Made by a program: the position numbers and the translations under genes. Below, one piece after another: positions 7,515 through 14,881 of a stretch of DNA of 49,710 nucleotides. Each line of letters begins with the position of its first letter. Position 1 is the stretch's first letter. Under the pieces are notes generated by a model. That model saw nothing but the letters and a program-made list of their open reading frames with translations, was not told where the DNA came from and did not search any database. The stretch is from a bacterium (GTDB lineage: Bacteria > Sysuimicrobiota > Sysuimicrobiia > Sysuimicrobiales > Thermofontiviventaceae): NCBI GenBank assembly GCA_030550015.1, contig JAUQQG010000037.1, positions 1 through 49,710 of the forward strand, given 5' to 3'.

Positions 7515-8852
7515 TTACGTGGGCTTTTGGATCCCCAGCTTTTTCATCTTCCGCCAGAGGGTTGTCCTGTTGACCCCGAGGAGCTTGGCACAGCGACCGA
7601 TGCGCCAGTGGGTAGCTTCCAGCATCGCCAGGATGCGCTCCCGCTCGCTGGTAGGAGACCTCGGGTTAGGTTCTCCCTGGTGTTGCTGAGGACGGGCGTA
7701 CATGTGGGGAGGAAGGTGGGTGGGGAGGATCTCCCCTCCCCTGCAGAGGGCGAAGGCATAGCTCAGGATACCTTCCAGCTCCCTTACGTTACCGGGAAAG
7801 TCGTAGCTCAAGAGGAGGGAGAGGGCGTCCTGGGAGATCCCCGTGACCGACGGGTTCACCTCTGCCCGCAGGCGGTTCATCAAGCGCTCCGCCAGGAGAG
7901 GGATGTCCTCTTTTCGCTCCCGCAAAGGGGGGACGGCCAAGGTGATCCGTAGGAGGCGATCGGCGAGAGTCCTGTCAAACCGCCCCTCCTGGGCCAGGGC
8001 AGCGAGGTCCCGGCTCGTGCCAGCGAGGAATCTCGCATCGGAGGTGAGGACCTCGCGGCCGCCCACCCTGCTGAATCCTCCCCCATCGAGGAAGATGCGC
8101 AGCCGCTCTTGGAGCTGCGGGGATGTCTCAGCCACGTCCTCCAGGAAGACGCTCCCTCCCCGGCACAGCTCCAGGGCCCCCGGCCGGCCTGATGTGGCCC
8201 CTGGAAAGGCACCCTCCACGAACCCGAATAGCTCCCGCTCAAGAATCACTTCGGAGATTCCAAGGGTTCGCAGAGAGCTGAACATTCCTCCTGCCTTCAA
8301 GCTCATCCGGTGGATCGTCTCGGCTACCCAAGCTTTCTCCGTTCCCGGCTCCCCCAGGATGAGCACGGGCTCCGTGCTGTCGCGGATGTTCTCGATGGCC
8401 TCGTACAATCGGATCATCCCCTCGCTCCGCCCGCACAAGAATCCGAACTCCTTGCGCGTGCCGGCCTCCCTCTCCAGCGCCCGAAGGGCGGTTACGTCGC
8501 GGAGGATGCGCACCGCCGCAACAATGCGTCCCTTCCGGTCTCGCACGGGGACGGTGTGCACGCGGACGATACGGATCCCTCCGTCCTTGCGGAAGAGGAA
8601 GGTCTCGAAGTCGTCGGGGGCCTTCCCCGTCTCGAACATCTCCTGCATGTCGCATGTCCTCTGACAGAACCGCCCCGCGCATACCTCAAAGCACCGTCTC
8701 CCCAAAGCCTCGTCCTTGCGGTAACCCGTCAGCCGTTCGGCAGCGCGGTTGAACCCTACCACACACAGCTCCCCGTCCACGGTCATGACCCCGTCCTCCA
8801 TGGCGTCGAGGACGGATTCATAGCTGACGGTCTCCCGGGCACGCCACAGCAT
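7515..8852 (-). CDS. PAS / AAA+ (NtrC-like) / Fis-type regulator with degenerate ATPase motifs
   Basis: The 445-residue protein has a PAS domain (about 10-120), an NtrC-like AAA+ domain (about 138-370) and a Fis-type helix-turn-helix (about 405-440, ending VNRTTLWRKMKKLG). The PAS domain contains a Cys group, C54-X3-C58-X4-C63-X3-C67, that could bind metal or sense redox state. The AAA+ motifs are abnormal. Walker A reads GEPGTEKA instead of GExGTGKE, the sigma-54 contact loop reads GAFPGA instead of GAFTGA, and Walker B reads FLEDVAE. It may therefore not activate sigma-54 promoters in the usual way. It starts four bases after the response regulator gene and precedes the nos operon, so control of N2O reduction is likely. 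Confidence 0.85.
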   Translation of the reverse strand: MLWRARETVSYESVLDAMEDGVMTVDGELCVVGFNRAAERLTGYRKDEALGRRCFEVCAGRFCQRTCDMQEMFETGKAPDDFETFLFRKDGGIRIVRVHTVPVRDRKGRIVAAVRILRDVTALRALEREAGTRKEFGFLCGRSEGMIRLYEAIENIRDSTEPVLILGEPGTEKAWVAETIHRMSLKAGGMFSSLRTLGISEVILERELFGFVEGAFPGATSGRPGALELCRGGSVFLEDVAETSPQLQERLRIFLDGGGFSRVGGREVLTSDARFLAGTSRDLAALAQEGRFDRTLADRLLRITLAVPPLRERKEDIPLLAERLMNRLRAEVNPSVTGISQDALSLLLSYDFPGNVRELEGILSYAFALCRGGEILPTHLPPHMYARPQQHQGEPNPRSPTSERERILAMLEATHWRIGRCAKLLGVNRTTLWRKMKKLGIQKPT

Positions 8853-8856
8853 TCCC

Positions 8857-9498
8857 TCATCCCTCCAAGATGCCCTTCATCAGGGCATACCGGACGAGTT
8901 CTGCTCGGCTCTGTAACCCAAGCTTCTCCATGATCCTGGCCTTATAAGCCTCCACCGTCTTGACGCTCAGGTGGAGCTGGCTTGCGATCTCCTTGTTCCC
9001 ATAGCCAAGAGCCACGAGGCGGAGCACCTCGCGCTCCCTGGTGCTCAGTTCCTCCCTGCTAGTCCCCCCGTTTCGGATGAACGAGTGCACAAGGACATGC
9101 GCAAGGGAAGGATCCACATAGACGCCCCCGGCATAGACAGTGCGAATGGCGTGGCACAGCTCGCTGGCAGGGGACTGCTTCACCAGGTACCCAGACGCCC
9201 CCGCCCTCAGGAGGTAGCGGAGGTAGAGCTCGTCGGCGTGGATCGTGAGGACGAGGACCTTCACCTGGGGAACTGCTTCCTTGATGCGCTCCGTGGCCTC
9301 GATCCCGTTCATCCCGGGCATGCTGATGTCCATGAGGACGACATCTGGCACCAGGGTTTTGCACTTTTCATAAGCTTCCCAACCGTTTGAGGCCTCGCCC
9401 ACCACCACCATGTCGGCCTGGGATTCCAGGAGTGCGCGAAATCCAGCGCGAACCACTGCATGATCTTCGGCAATGAGGATCCGGATCTTCTCCTCCAT
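8857..9498 (-). CDS. NarL/FixJ-family response regulator
   Basis: The 213-residue protein has a receiver domain (about 1-120). Its acidic pocket is AEDH, the phospho-acceptor Asp lies in VVLMDISMPGMNG, and the conserved Lys is in LVKQSP. A LuxR-type helix-turn-helix follows (about 145-205: LSTREREVLRLVALGYGNKEIA, then LSVKTVEAYKARIMEKL). I chose the ATG at 9498; the open frame allows a GTG nine codons earlier, but that would run almost into the TGCAACA repeats. No histidine kinase is encoded in the window. The next gene, four bases away, is the PAS/AAA+ regulator, and the nos operon follows. A role as nitrogen-oxide or redox responsive regulator of the nos genes is inferred. Confidence 0.9.
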   Translation of the reverse strand: MEEKIRILIAEDHAVVRAGFRALLESQADMVVVGEASNGWEAYEKCKTLVPDVVLMDISMPGMNGIEATERIKEAVPQVKVLVLTIHADELYLRYLLRAGASGYLVKQSPASELCHAIRTVYAGGVYVDPSLAHVLVHSFIRNGGTSREELSTREREVLRLVALGYGNKEIASQLHLSVKTVEAYKARIMEKLGLQSRAELVRYALMKGILEG

Positions 9499-9527
9499 CC
9501 TCCCAATCGCCCCTTTCGGGAACACTC

Positions 9528-9544
9528 TGCAACATTCTGCAACA
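9528..9544. promoter_or_regulatory. Paired TGCAACA sites upstream of response regulator gene
   Basis: TGCAACA occurs at 9528-9534 and again at 9538-9544, in direct orientation with a 10-base period (one helical turn). It is the same heptamer as in the site before the nos operon. The position, 30 bases before the chosen start codon, would suit autoregulation. Confidence 0.5.
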
Positions 9545-9659
9545 TGATCCTACCGTGGGGATGTGTGTGGGTAAATCCGGTCCCTGCTGTATTTTGCATC
9601 TTCTCTTCCGTACCCGCTGCTTGGGGTGGAAGATTCCTTTGGCTGGGAGGAGGTTCCAT

Positions 9660-9688
9660 TTGCCTCCTGCGATCCTGACTGCTATAAT
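9660..9688 (+). promoter_or_regulatory. Sigma-70-type promoter of the thiamine operon
   Basis: TTGCCT (9660-9665) and a perfect TATAAT (9683-9688) are separated by 17 bases. The predicted transcription start, around 9695, lies directly before the TPP riboswitch. Confidence 0.75.
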
Positions 9689-9698
9689 GGATGGCGCA

Positions 9699-9791
9699 AG
9701 ACGCTGGGGGTGCCCAAAAGGCTGAGAAGGCGGCGTAGAGCCGCCTACCCCTTGAACCTGATCTGGGTAATGCCAGCGGAGGGAAGCGTCG
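9699..9791 (+). promoter_or_regulatory. TPP riboswitch (THI element)
   Basis: The conserved thi-box parts are in order: GGGGTGCCC, then GGCTGAGA, a variable stem GGCGGC-GTAGA-GCCGCC (9729-9745), then CCCTTGAACCTGATCTGGGT and AATGCCAGCGGAGGGAAGCG. GACGCT (9700-9705) pairs with AGCGTC (9785-9790) to close P1. It lies before thiE and thiSG and is followed by an intrinsic terminator, so thiamine pyrophosphate is expected to reduce transcription of both genes. Confidence 0.96.
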
Positions 9792-9810
9792 CTGTGCAGG
9801 AGATTAGACT

Positions 9811-9845
9811 GCCGCCGTCCCTCGGGCACGGCGGTGTTTTCTTTT
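9811..9845 (+). terminator. Riboswitch-associated intrinsic terminator
   Basis: CCGCCGT (9812-9818) pairs with ACGGCGG (9828-9834), and a TGTTTTCTTTT tract follows. It sits 20 bases after the TPP aptamer, in the place expected for the expression platform. Confidence 0.85.
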
Positions 9846-9970
9846 CATGAGCCTGGCAAAATCGCTTGCGGAGACGTGGGCAGGGTACTCCCTTGGTTCG
9901 TGGGAGCACTTCCCAGTGGCAGGGACGAAAGGGAGTGCGCATAGGAAGCAAGCGCAGGGTGAGAGATCTC

Positions 9971-10639
9971 GTGAGCAACCGATTCCATCTCCACCTCATC
10001 ACAGACCGGAAGCGGGCGAGGGGCGACCTTATCGAATCGGTGCGGAAGGCGCTTGAAGGCGGCGTGGATTGGGTGCAGGTACGTGAGAAAACCGCCCCAG
10101 CCGCGGAGCTCTATGAGCAGGCCCGGCAAATCCTGGAGATCGCCAAACCACTTGGCGTGGGCGTGCTCATCAACGACCGGGTTGACGTCGCCCTGGCCCT
10201 AGGTGCAAGCGGGGTCCACCTGGCGAAAAAGAGCCTCCCACCACAGGCTGTGCGCCCGCTCCTTCGCCCTGGCCAACTCCTTGGGAGGTCCGTCCACTCC
10301 CTGGAGGAAGCCCTCGCCTTTGCCCCTGTGGTGGATTACCTCACCTTCGGGAACGTCTTCCCCACCGAATCCCACCCGGGGATCCCTCCCAAAGGGGTGG
10401 AGGAACTGGAAAGGGTGGTGAATGCGGTGGACATCCCGGTGTTGGCCATCGGAGGGATTACCCTGGAGAACCTCGACCTTGTACTGCAGACGGGGTGCTC
10501 GGGGATCGCCGTCATCGGGGCCATCCTCGCCGAAGCAGACCCGAGCGAGGCGGCGCGGCGTCTCCGGGAGGCCCTTGACAGGTCGGCGTTCCGCCCCCGT
10601 ATTCCCTTTCTGAAGGCGGAAGAGGTGAAAGATTCGTAG
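9971..10639 (+). CDS. thiE: Thiamine-phosphate synthase ThiE
   Basis: The 222-residue TIM-barrel enzyme joins the thiazole and pyrimidine phosphates to make thiamine phosphate. Family motifs are visible: LHLITDR near the start, the pyrophosphate/pyrimidine motif GVDWVQVREK, LINDRVDVALALGASGVHL, a GNVFPTESHPG loop that corresponds to the conserved phosphate-binding GPxFxTxxK region, and PVLAIGGI followed by GIAVIGAI at the end. I chose the GTG at 9971, just before the RFHLHLITDR segment, with AGGGTGAGA upstream; an upstream TTG start would add 35 non-homologous residues. It is controlled by the TPP riboswitch and followed by thiSG. Confidence 0.9.
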   Translation: MSNRFHLHLITDRKRARGDLIESVRKALEGGVDWVQVREKTAPAAELYEQARQILEIAKPLGVGVLINDRVDVALALGASGVHLAKKSLPPQAVRPLLRPGQLLGRSVHSLEEALAFAPVVDYLTFGNVFPTESHPGIPPKGVEELERVVNAVDIPVLAIGGITLENLDLVLQTGCSGIAVIGAILAEADPSEAARRLREALDRSAFRPRIPFLKAEEVKDS

Positions 10640-10712
10640 GGACAGATCCCTGTGATTATCCCATGCAGGCCCGTGTTTCCCGCGGATGGAGGAGGTGAAA
10701 AGAGGACGAGCG

Positions 10713-11753
10713 ATGCGGCTTGTGGTCAACGGAAAGGAACAGCATTATGATGGGGAAGCCACCGTGCTGGCTTTCCTCCAGAGCTACCGCATCGAACCCA
10801 ACACGGTGGCAGTTGCGGTGAATGGGGAGATCGTGCCCCGAGAGAGATGGGCGCAAACTCCGCTCAAGGAAGGAGATGAGGTCGAGGTGGTGCATGTGGT
10901 CGCTGGAGGAAGTGGTCCTTCGCTTGACCCAGGCCTTTGGCCCTTGGGAAAGCCGTACCGCCCGGAGGAGGACCCGCTCGTCATCGCCGGGAGGACCTTC
11001 ACCTCCCGGCTCATCCTGGGGAGCAGCAAGTACCCCTCCCCGGAGGTGATGAAGGCTGCGTGGGAAGCCTCAGGAACCCAGATGGTCACCGTGGCCATCC
11101 GCTACATGAACCTTGAGGAAGGGGGAGGGAGCGGGATCCTCTCTTACATCGATCGCTCGCGGATCCACCTCCTCCCGAACACGGCGGGGGCCAAGACTGT
11201 CCAACAAGCAGTTCGTATGGCCCATCTCTGCCGCGAGGCCACGGGGACCAACTGGATCAAGCTCGAGGTCATCGGGGACGACACCTACCTCTGGCCTGAC
11301 GTAGCGGCGACCGTGGAAGCCACGAAAATCCTGGTGGAGGATGGCTTCGTTGTCCTTCCCTACACCAGCCATGACCTGGTGGCCGCCCTGCGCCTTGAGG
11401 AGGCAGGTGCGGCTACGGTGATGCCCCTCGCATCACCCATTGGCTCAGGGCAAGGGTTCATCGATTGGGTGAGCATCAAGCGCATCATTGACTCGGTGAG
11501 CGTCCCGGTGATCGTGGATGCGGGAATTGGAACGCCATCGGACGCGGCCATCGCCATGGAGCTAGGAGCCGCAGCAGTGCTGACCAATACTGCCGTGGCC
11601 AAGGCCAAGAACCCCGTGCTCATGGCGGAGGCAATGAAGTGGGCGGTGCTCAGCGGGCGGATGGGCTACTTGGCTGGGCGCATCCCCAAGCGGGAAACGG
11701 CAGAACCATCGAGCCCACCTGAGGGGGTCATCGCTGCCCGCCCCTCACCCTAA
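10713..11753 (+). CDS. thiG: ThiS-ThiG fusion: sulfur carrier and thiazole synthase
   Basis: In this 346-residue protein, residues 1-66 are a complete ThiS (MRLVVNG ... VVHVVAGG), whose terminal Gly-Gly lies at 65-66. After a Pro/Gly linker of about 20 residues, the rest is ThiG, with SRLILGSSKY, the Schiff-base Lys183 in WIKLEVIGDD, and the phosphate-binding VIVDAGIG and GAAAVLTNTA segments. ThiG makes the thiazole ring from deoxyxylulose phosphate, dehydroglycine and the ThiS thiocarboxylate. A free C-terminal Gly is needed to form that thiocarboxylate, so the fusion is puzzling unless it is cleaved. The ATG at 10713 has AGAGGA upstream and was preferred over one at 10686. The 3' end overlaps cblS tail to tail by 9 bases. 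Confidence 0.93.
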   Translation: MRLVVNGKEQHYDGEATVLAFLQSYRIEPNTVAVAVNGEIVPRERWAQTPLKEGDEVEVVHVVAGGSGPSLDPGLWPLGKPYRPEEDPLVIAGRTFTSRLILGSSKYPSPEVMKAAWEASGTQMVTVAIRYMNLEEGGGSGILSYIDRSRIHLLPNTAGAKTVQQAVRMAHLCREATGTNWIKLEVIGDDTYLWPDVAATVEATKILVEDGFVVLPYTSHDLVAALRLEEAGAATVMPLASPIGSGQGFIDWVSIKRIIDSVSVPVIVDAGIGTPSDAAIAMELGAAAVLTNTAVAKAKNPVLMAEAMKWAVLSGRMGYLAGRIPKRETAEPSSPPEGVIAARPSP

Positions 11754-12518
11754 CTCCCTCTCCCTGATCGATCCAACCACATGGCACGGAAGGGAGAGCG
11801 ATGCGGAGAGAGGATCTACCGCATCCTCCGGGACGGTGACAAGCACACAGGTAGAGGGGCCTGCGGACTTCCCCAAGTCTAGGCTCGGCGAAGGGAGAGG
11901 AACGAATACCCCTCCGGCTCCGTGGGCAAGCTCTTCTGCCTCGTAGCGGATCCCCCGAGACCCAACAGGGAGGATCTCATGCACAGCGTCCAGAGCGAGG
12001 AGGCGCTGGATCGTAGTAGGGTTTGCTACGTCCGGATCGTCCAGATCCACATGGTCCATAGGAGCGGATTTTGGAACGCCCGCAACAAGGACCAAATCCC
12101 CCAACGCAGTCCTCCCCAGCCTCAACTCCTGCGGGGAAGCGAGTCCGAGCCCCGTGACGCCAAGAAACGTTTGCTTAGTCCACACGTTTTCCTCGGTGCT
12201 CCCCGTGACCGCAACCTTCCCTCCGAGGCCGCAGCGTTCCAGCTCCTCGTGGATTCCCGCGAGGATCTCCCTCCCGTATGGCTCCATGGACACACCCAGG
12301 GTGTCCACAAGCACCACCGGAGTCCCTCCTGCGGCGAGGATCTCCATGAGCACCACCCGCGCACACGCACGGCCCACTACCTTTGCCGATGCGGGATAGA
12401 CATCCTCCGGCTGAGGGCCGATCCCTCCCAGTGAGTCGCAAGCGATGATCCAGATCCTGAACGCATCCTCCTGAACCAAAATGAGGTCCCTCCAACGGGA
12501 AACCCTGATTCCCTGCAT
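11745..12518 (-). CDS. cblS: Alpha-ribazole kinase-like protein (AIR synthase fold), CblS
   Basis: This 257-residue protein belongs to the PurM/AIR-synthase-related group (GGIGPQPEDVYPASAKVVGRACARVVLMEILAAG; GVTGLGLASPQEL; VAGVPKSAP). Its gene shares the TGATG overlap with an ECF-type membrane component whose SPTGTVALDS motif is typical of CblT. This pair matches the known CblS/CblT system, in which CblT takes up alpha-ribazole and CblS phosphorylates it with ATP to alpha-ribazole phosphate for CobS. The long upstream open frame is not used; the ATG at 12518 fits the coupling. It is the last gene of the cobalamin operon. Function is inferred from family and context. Confidence 0.8.
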   Translation of the reverse strand: MQGIRVSRWRDLILVQEDAFRIWIIACDSLGGIGPQPEDVYPASAKVVGRACARVVLMEILAAGGTPVVLVDTLGVSMEPYGREILAGIHEELERCGLGGKVAVTGSTEENVWTKQTFLGVTGLGLASPQELRLGRTALGDLVLVAGVPKSAPMDHVDLDDPDVANPTTIQRLLALDAVHEILPVGSRGIRYEAEELAHGAGGVFVPLPSPSLDLGKSAGPSTCVLVTVPEDAVDPLSASLSLPCHVVGSIRERELG

Positions 12519-12994
12519 CACGGCTTTCTCCGCCCCCGCCACCGCAGAGCGATCACAGCAGCCATGCCGACGTTGATGGCCGAACCCGGAAGCAGGGCCA
12601 GGACAAGCCCAGGAACAGCCGCCCAGCCAAGGAAGGGCGCGACGGACAGCGGTCCGGCGACCCCGTTGAGGAGGATGGCCGCAAGGACGGCAAGGGGCCG
12701 CGACGACCGGAAGAGGAAGCCGAAGACGGCCACGTATGCGGCCATCTCCAGCGCGATCCCCAGGTGCAACCCTCCCAGCGGAAACCCTACGCTCCATGCG
12801 CTGAACAGGTGGCCCGCCGCCCCCACGGTCATCCCTTCGGGAATCCCTAAGGCCGCGGCAGCGAAGTAGCCAGGAAGGCTGTCCAGGGCTACTGTCCCTG
12901 TCGGGCTCGGGATCTTGAGGTAAGCGCCCACCGCGCTGGTCGCAATGAGGAGGGCAACCTGGAGGAGGCGCACAGGCGGCCAAGTAAGTTTCAT
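12518..12994 (-). CDS. cblT: Alpha-ribazole transporter, ECF S-component-like, CblT
   Basis: This 158-residue membrane protein has about five hydrophobic segments. It carries AVGAYLKIPSPTGTVALDS followed by PGYFAAAALG, which is characteristic of the CblT family of ECF transporter substrate-binding components. The start ATG at 12994 follows a GAGG-type ribosome binding site, 20 bases after cobD. Its stop codon overlaps the start of the kinase gene. Import of alpha-ribazole, the lower-ligand nucleoside of cobalamin, is the known role of the family. No ECF ATPase or T component lies in the window, so a shared energising module elsewhere is assumed. Confidence 0.82.
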   Translation of the reverse strand: MKLTWPPVRLLQVALLIATSAVGAYLKIPSPTGTVALDSLPGYFAAAALGIPEGMTVGAAGHLFSAWSVGFPLGGLHLGIALEMAAYVAVFGFLFRSSRPLAVLAAILLNGVAGPLSVAPFLGWAAVPGLVLALLPGSAINVGMAAVIALRWRGRRKP

Positions 12995-13014
12995 GGTCGG
13001 ATTACCTTTTACCT

Positions 13015-14100
13015 CTACGATCTCTGTGGCACACTCTCTTTTGCCATGGCAGCGAGCAGGGCAAGGTTCTCCTCCCGCTTCCGCACCGCCACCCGAATGT
13101 ACCAGTCCCCGAGGCCAGGGATGGAAGCACAGTCTCGCACCAAAATCCCCCACCTTCCGAGCCGCTCCCAGAGTTCGCCGGAGCGGAGACCGGTCCCGCT
13201 GATGTCCACGAGAAGGAAGTTGGTCTGAGAAGGGAACGTGATATACCCTGCGAGGCTGGAAATCTGTGATGAAAGGAACGCGCGCTCCGCAGAGATCAGG
13301 CGAATGGTTTCTGCCACGTAGGCCCTATCGGATAAAGCGGCAATGAGAGCGTGCTGGGCGAGGATGTTGACGCTCCAGGGAGGTTGGAGCCCTCGGAGAG
13401 CCTCGATCGTCGAGGGAGATGCTACGGCATAGCCGAGGCGGAGCCCCGGGAATGCGAAGAGCTTAGTGAGGGAGCCGATCACCACAACACCATCGGCCCG
13501 CGTTGCCTCCTGCACCAAGGAGTGCTCCCTGCCGGCGAAGTCCACGAAGGCCTCGTCCACGAGGACAGCGCATCGACCCTTTGCCTCCCTCACAATGCGC
13601 AAGACCTTCTCCCGGGACGCGAGGACTCCTGTGGGGTTATTCGGGTTACAGAGATACACCAGGTCGGCGTGCGAGAGACCTTTGAGGAGGGCACCGAGGG
13701 GGAGCTGGAAGCCCTCCCTGGGAGATGCCGTTACCTCCAAGACCTCTGCGCCCACGGCCCTTGCTCCTGCGATCCCCTCCACGAAGGTTGGGACGGAGGA
13801 AAGAAGGCGACGGGGCTGGAACAGGAAGAGGGCCAGGTAGAGCGCCTCGACGCCTCCGTTGGTGAGGAGGACGCTTTCAACGGGAACATCCAGCCACGCG
13901 GCCAAGTGCTCCCGCGCCTCCCGCGCCTCTGGATCCGGATAGAACGCCACGTCCTGGAGATGCTGCGCGAGCACTTCCTGGACCGCCCTGGGCGGGCCCA
14001 GCGGATTCAGATTGCTGCTGAAGTCGAGAAACTCCTTGGGGCTGCGTCCGAATCGGCGGGACGCCTCCCACACGTTCCCCCCATGGATCGCTTTGGACAT
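13015..14100 (-). CDS. cobD: L-threonine-O-3-phosphate decarboxylase CobD
   Basis: This 361-residue class I PLP enzyme starts HGGNVWEASRRFG and has the DFSSNLNPLGPP motif typical of CobD. YLCNPNNPTG, DEAFVDF and the PLP-lysine segment GSLTKLFAFPGLRLGY follow. It decarboxylates threonine phosphate to the (R)-1-amino-2-propanol phosphate that is attached to adenosylcobyric acid by CbiB. The family is close to histidinol-phosphate aminotransferases, but the operon of cobalamin genes settles the assignment. The ATG at 14100 has GGGAGG upstream. Confidence 0.92.
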   Translation of the reverse strand: MSKAIHGGNVWEASRRFGRSPKEFLDFSSNLNPLGPPRAVQEVLAQHLQDVAFYPDPEAREAREHLAAWLDVPVESVLLTNGGVEALYLALFLFQPRRLLSSVPTFVEGIAGARAVGAEVLEVTASPREGFQLPLGALLKGLSHADLVYLCNPNNPTGVLASREKVLRIVREAKGRCAVLVDEAFVDFAGREHSLVQEATRADGVVVIGSLTKLFAFPGLRLGYAVASPSTIEALRGLQPPWSVNILAQHALIAALSDRAYVAETIRLISAERAFLSSQISSLAGYITFPSQTNFLLVDISGTGLRSGELWERLGRWGILVRDCASIPGLGDWYIRVAVRKREENLALLAAMAKESVPQRS

Positions 14101-14119
14101 GTGGAAGCCTCCCTTGGCT

Positions 14120-14881
14120 TCAATGCATGGCGGACGGCGCACGAACTCCCGCCAGGGCAAGGAGGACGACCACCTCCGTGACCTCTACGAGGAACCCATA
14201 GGTGTCCCCGGTATGCCCTCCCAGCCACCGGGCGATAGCCAGCGCACCAAGAATCGCAGCACCCATCCCCACAGCCGATCCGAGGAGTCCCACAGATCCT
14301 GCAACGGTCCCCGATGCAAGGGCTACGACCCCCGTTGCCACGACGAGTTTGAACACCCCTATCCCTTCCCGCGTAACACTCCCAAGGCCCTCCCTCCGAG
14401 CGGAAGGGTATCGCCACGCTGCATACACGGGGGCCCAGCGCCCTGTGGCGCCGATGACAACAAGGGCAGGGCCGACGATCCGGGAGGGCAATGCCCAGAG
14501 CGCTGCAACTTTCACAACCAGAAGCAACACAACCCCTGCAACCCCCAGCGCGCCCACATGCGGATCACGCATGATTCGCAGGACCTCCTCCCTCGTCCCT
14601 CCCCCTCCCCATGCATCCACGGTGTCCGCGAACCCATCGAGGTGGAGCCCCCCGCTCAGGAGGTACCAAGCCACCAAGACGAGCGCGCGTGCTGGACCTT
14701 CCGGAAGGAACGTCCGGATCCCCGTGTAGACCGCCCAGGCCCCTAGACCGAACAAGATTCCCACGATGGGGAAGAATACGGCTATGCCCGCTGCCGGCGG
14801 GCCGGAACCCAGCCCGTACGGGAGAGGGATCCTACTCAGGAGGGTCCAGGCCCAGAAAAACCCTCTCAGGAACCGCTCCAT
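14120..14881 (-). CDS. cobS: Adenosylcobinamide-GDP ribazoletransferase CobS
   Basis: This 253-residue integral membrane enzyme has family motifs FFWAWTLLSRIPLP at the start, then GGLHLDGFADTVDAWGGG and REEVLRIMRDPHVGALGV, whose acidic residues bind Mg. It joins alpha-ribazole phosphate to adenosylcobinamide-GDP, the last assembly step before dephosphorylation. I chose the ATG at 14881 over an in-frame GTG four codons earlier, because GGGGAAGGAG lies just upstream and the protein then starts MERFLRG. It overlaps the end of cbiB by 16 bases. Confidence 0.94.
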   Translation of the reverse strand: MERFLRGFFWAWTLLSRIPLPYGLGSGPPAAGIAVFFPIVGILFGLGAWAVYTGIRTFLPEGPARALVLVAWYLLSGGLHLDGFADTVDAWGGGGTREEVLRIMRDPHVGALGVAGVVLLLVVKVAALWALPSRIVGPALVVIGATGRWAPVYAAWRYPSARREGLGSVTREGIGVFKLVVATGVVALASGTVAGSVGLLGSAVGMGAAILGALAIARWLGGHTGDTYGFLVEVTEVVVLLALAGVRAPSAMH

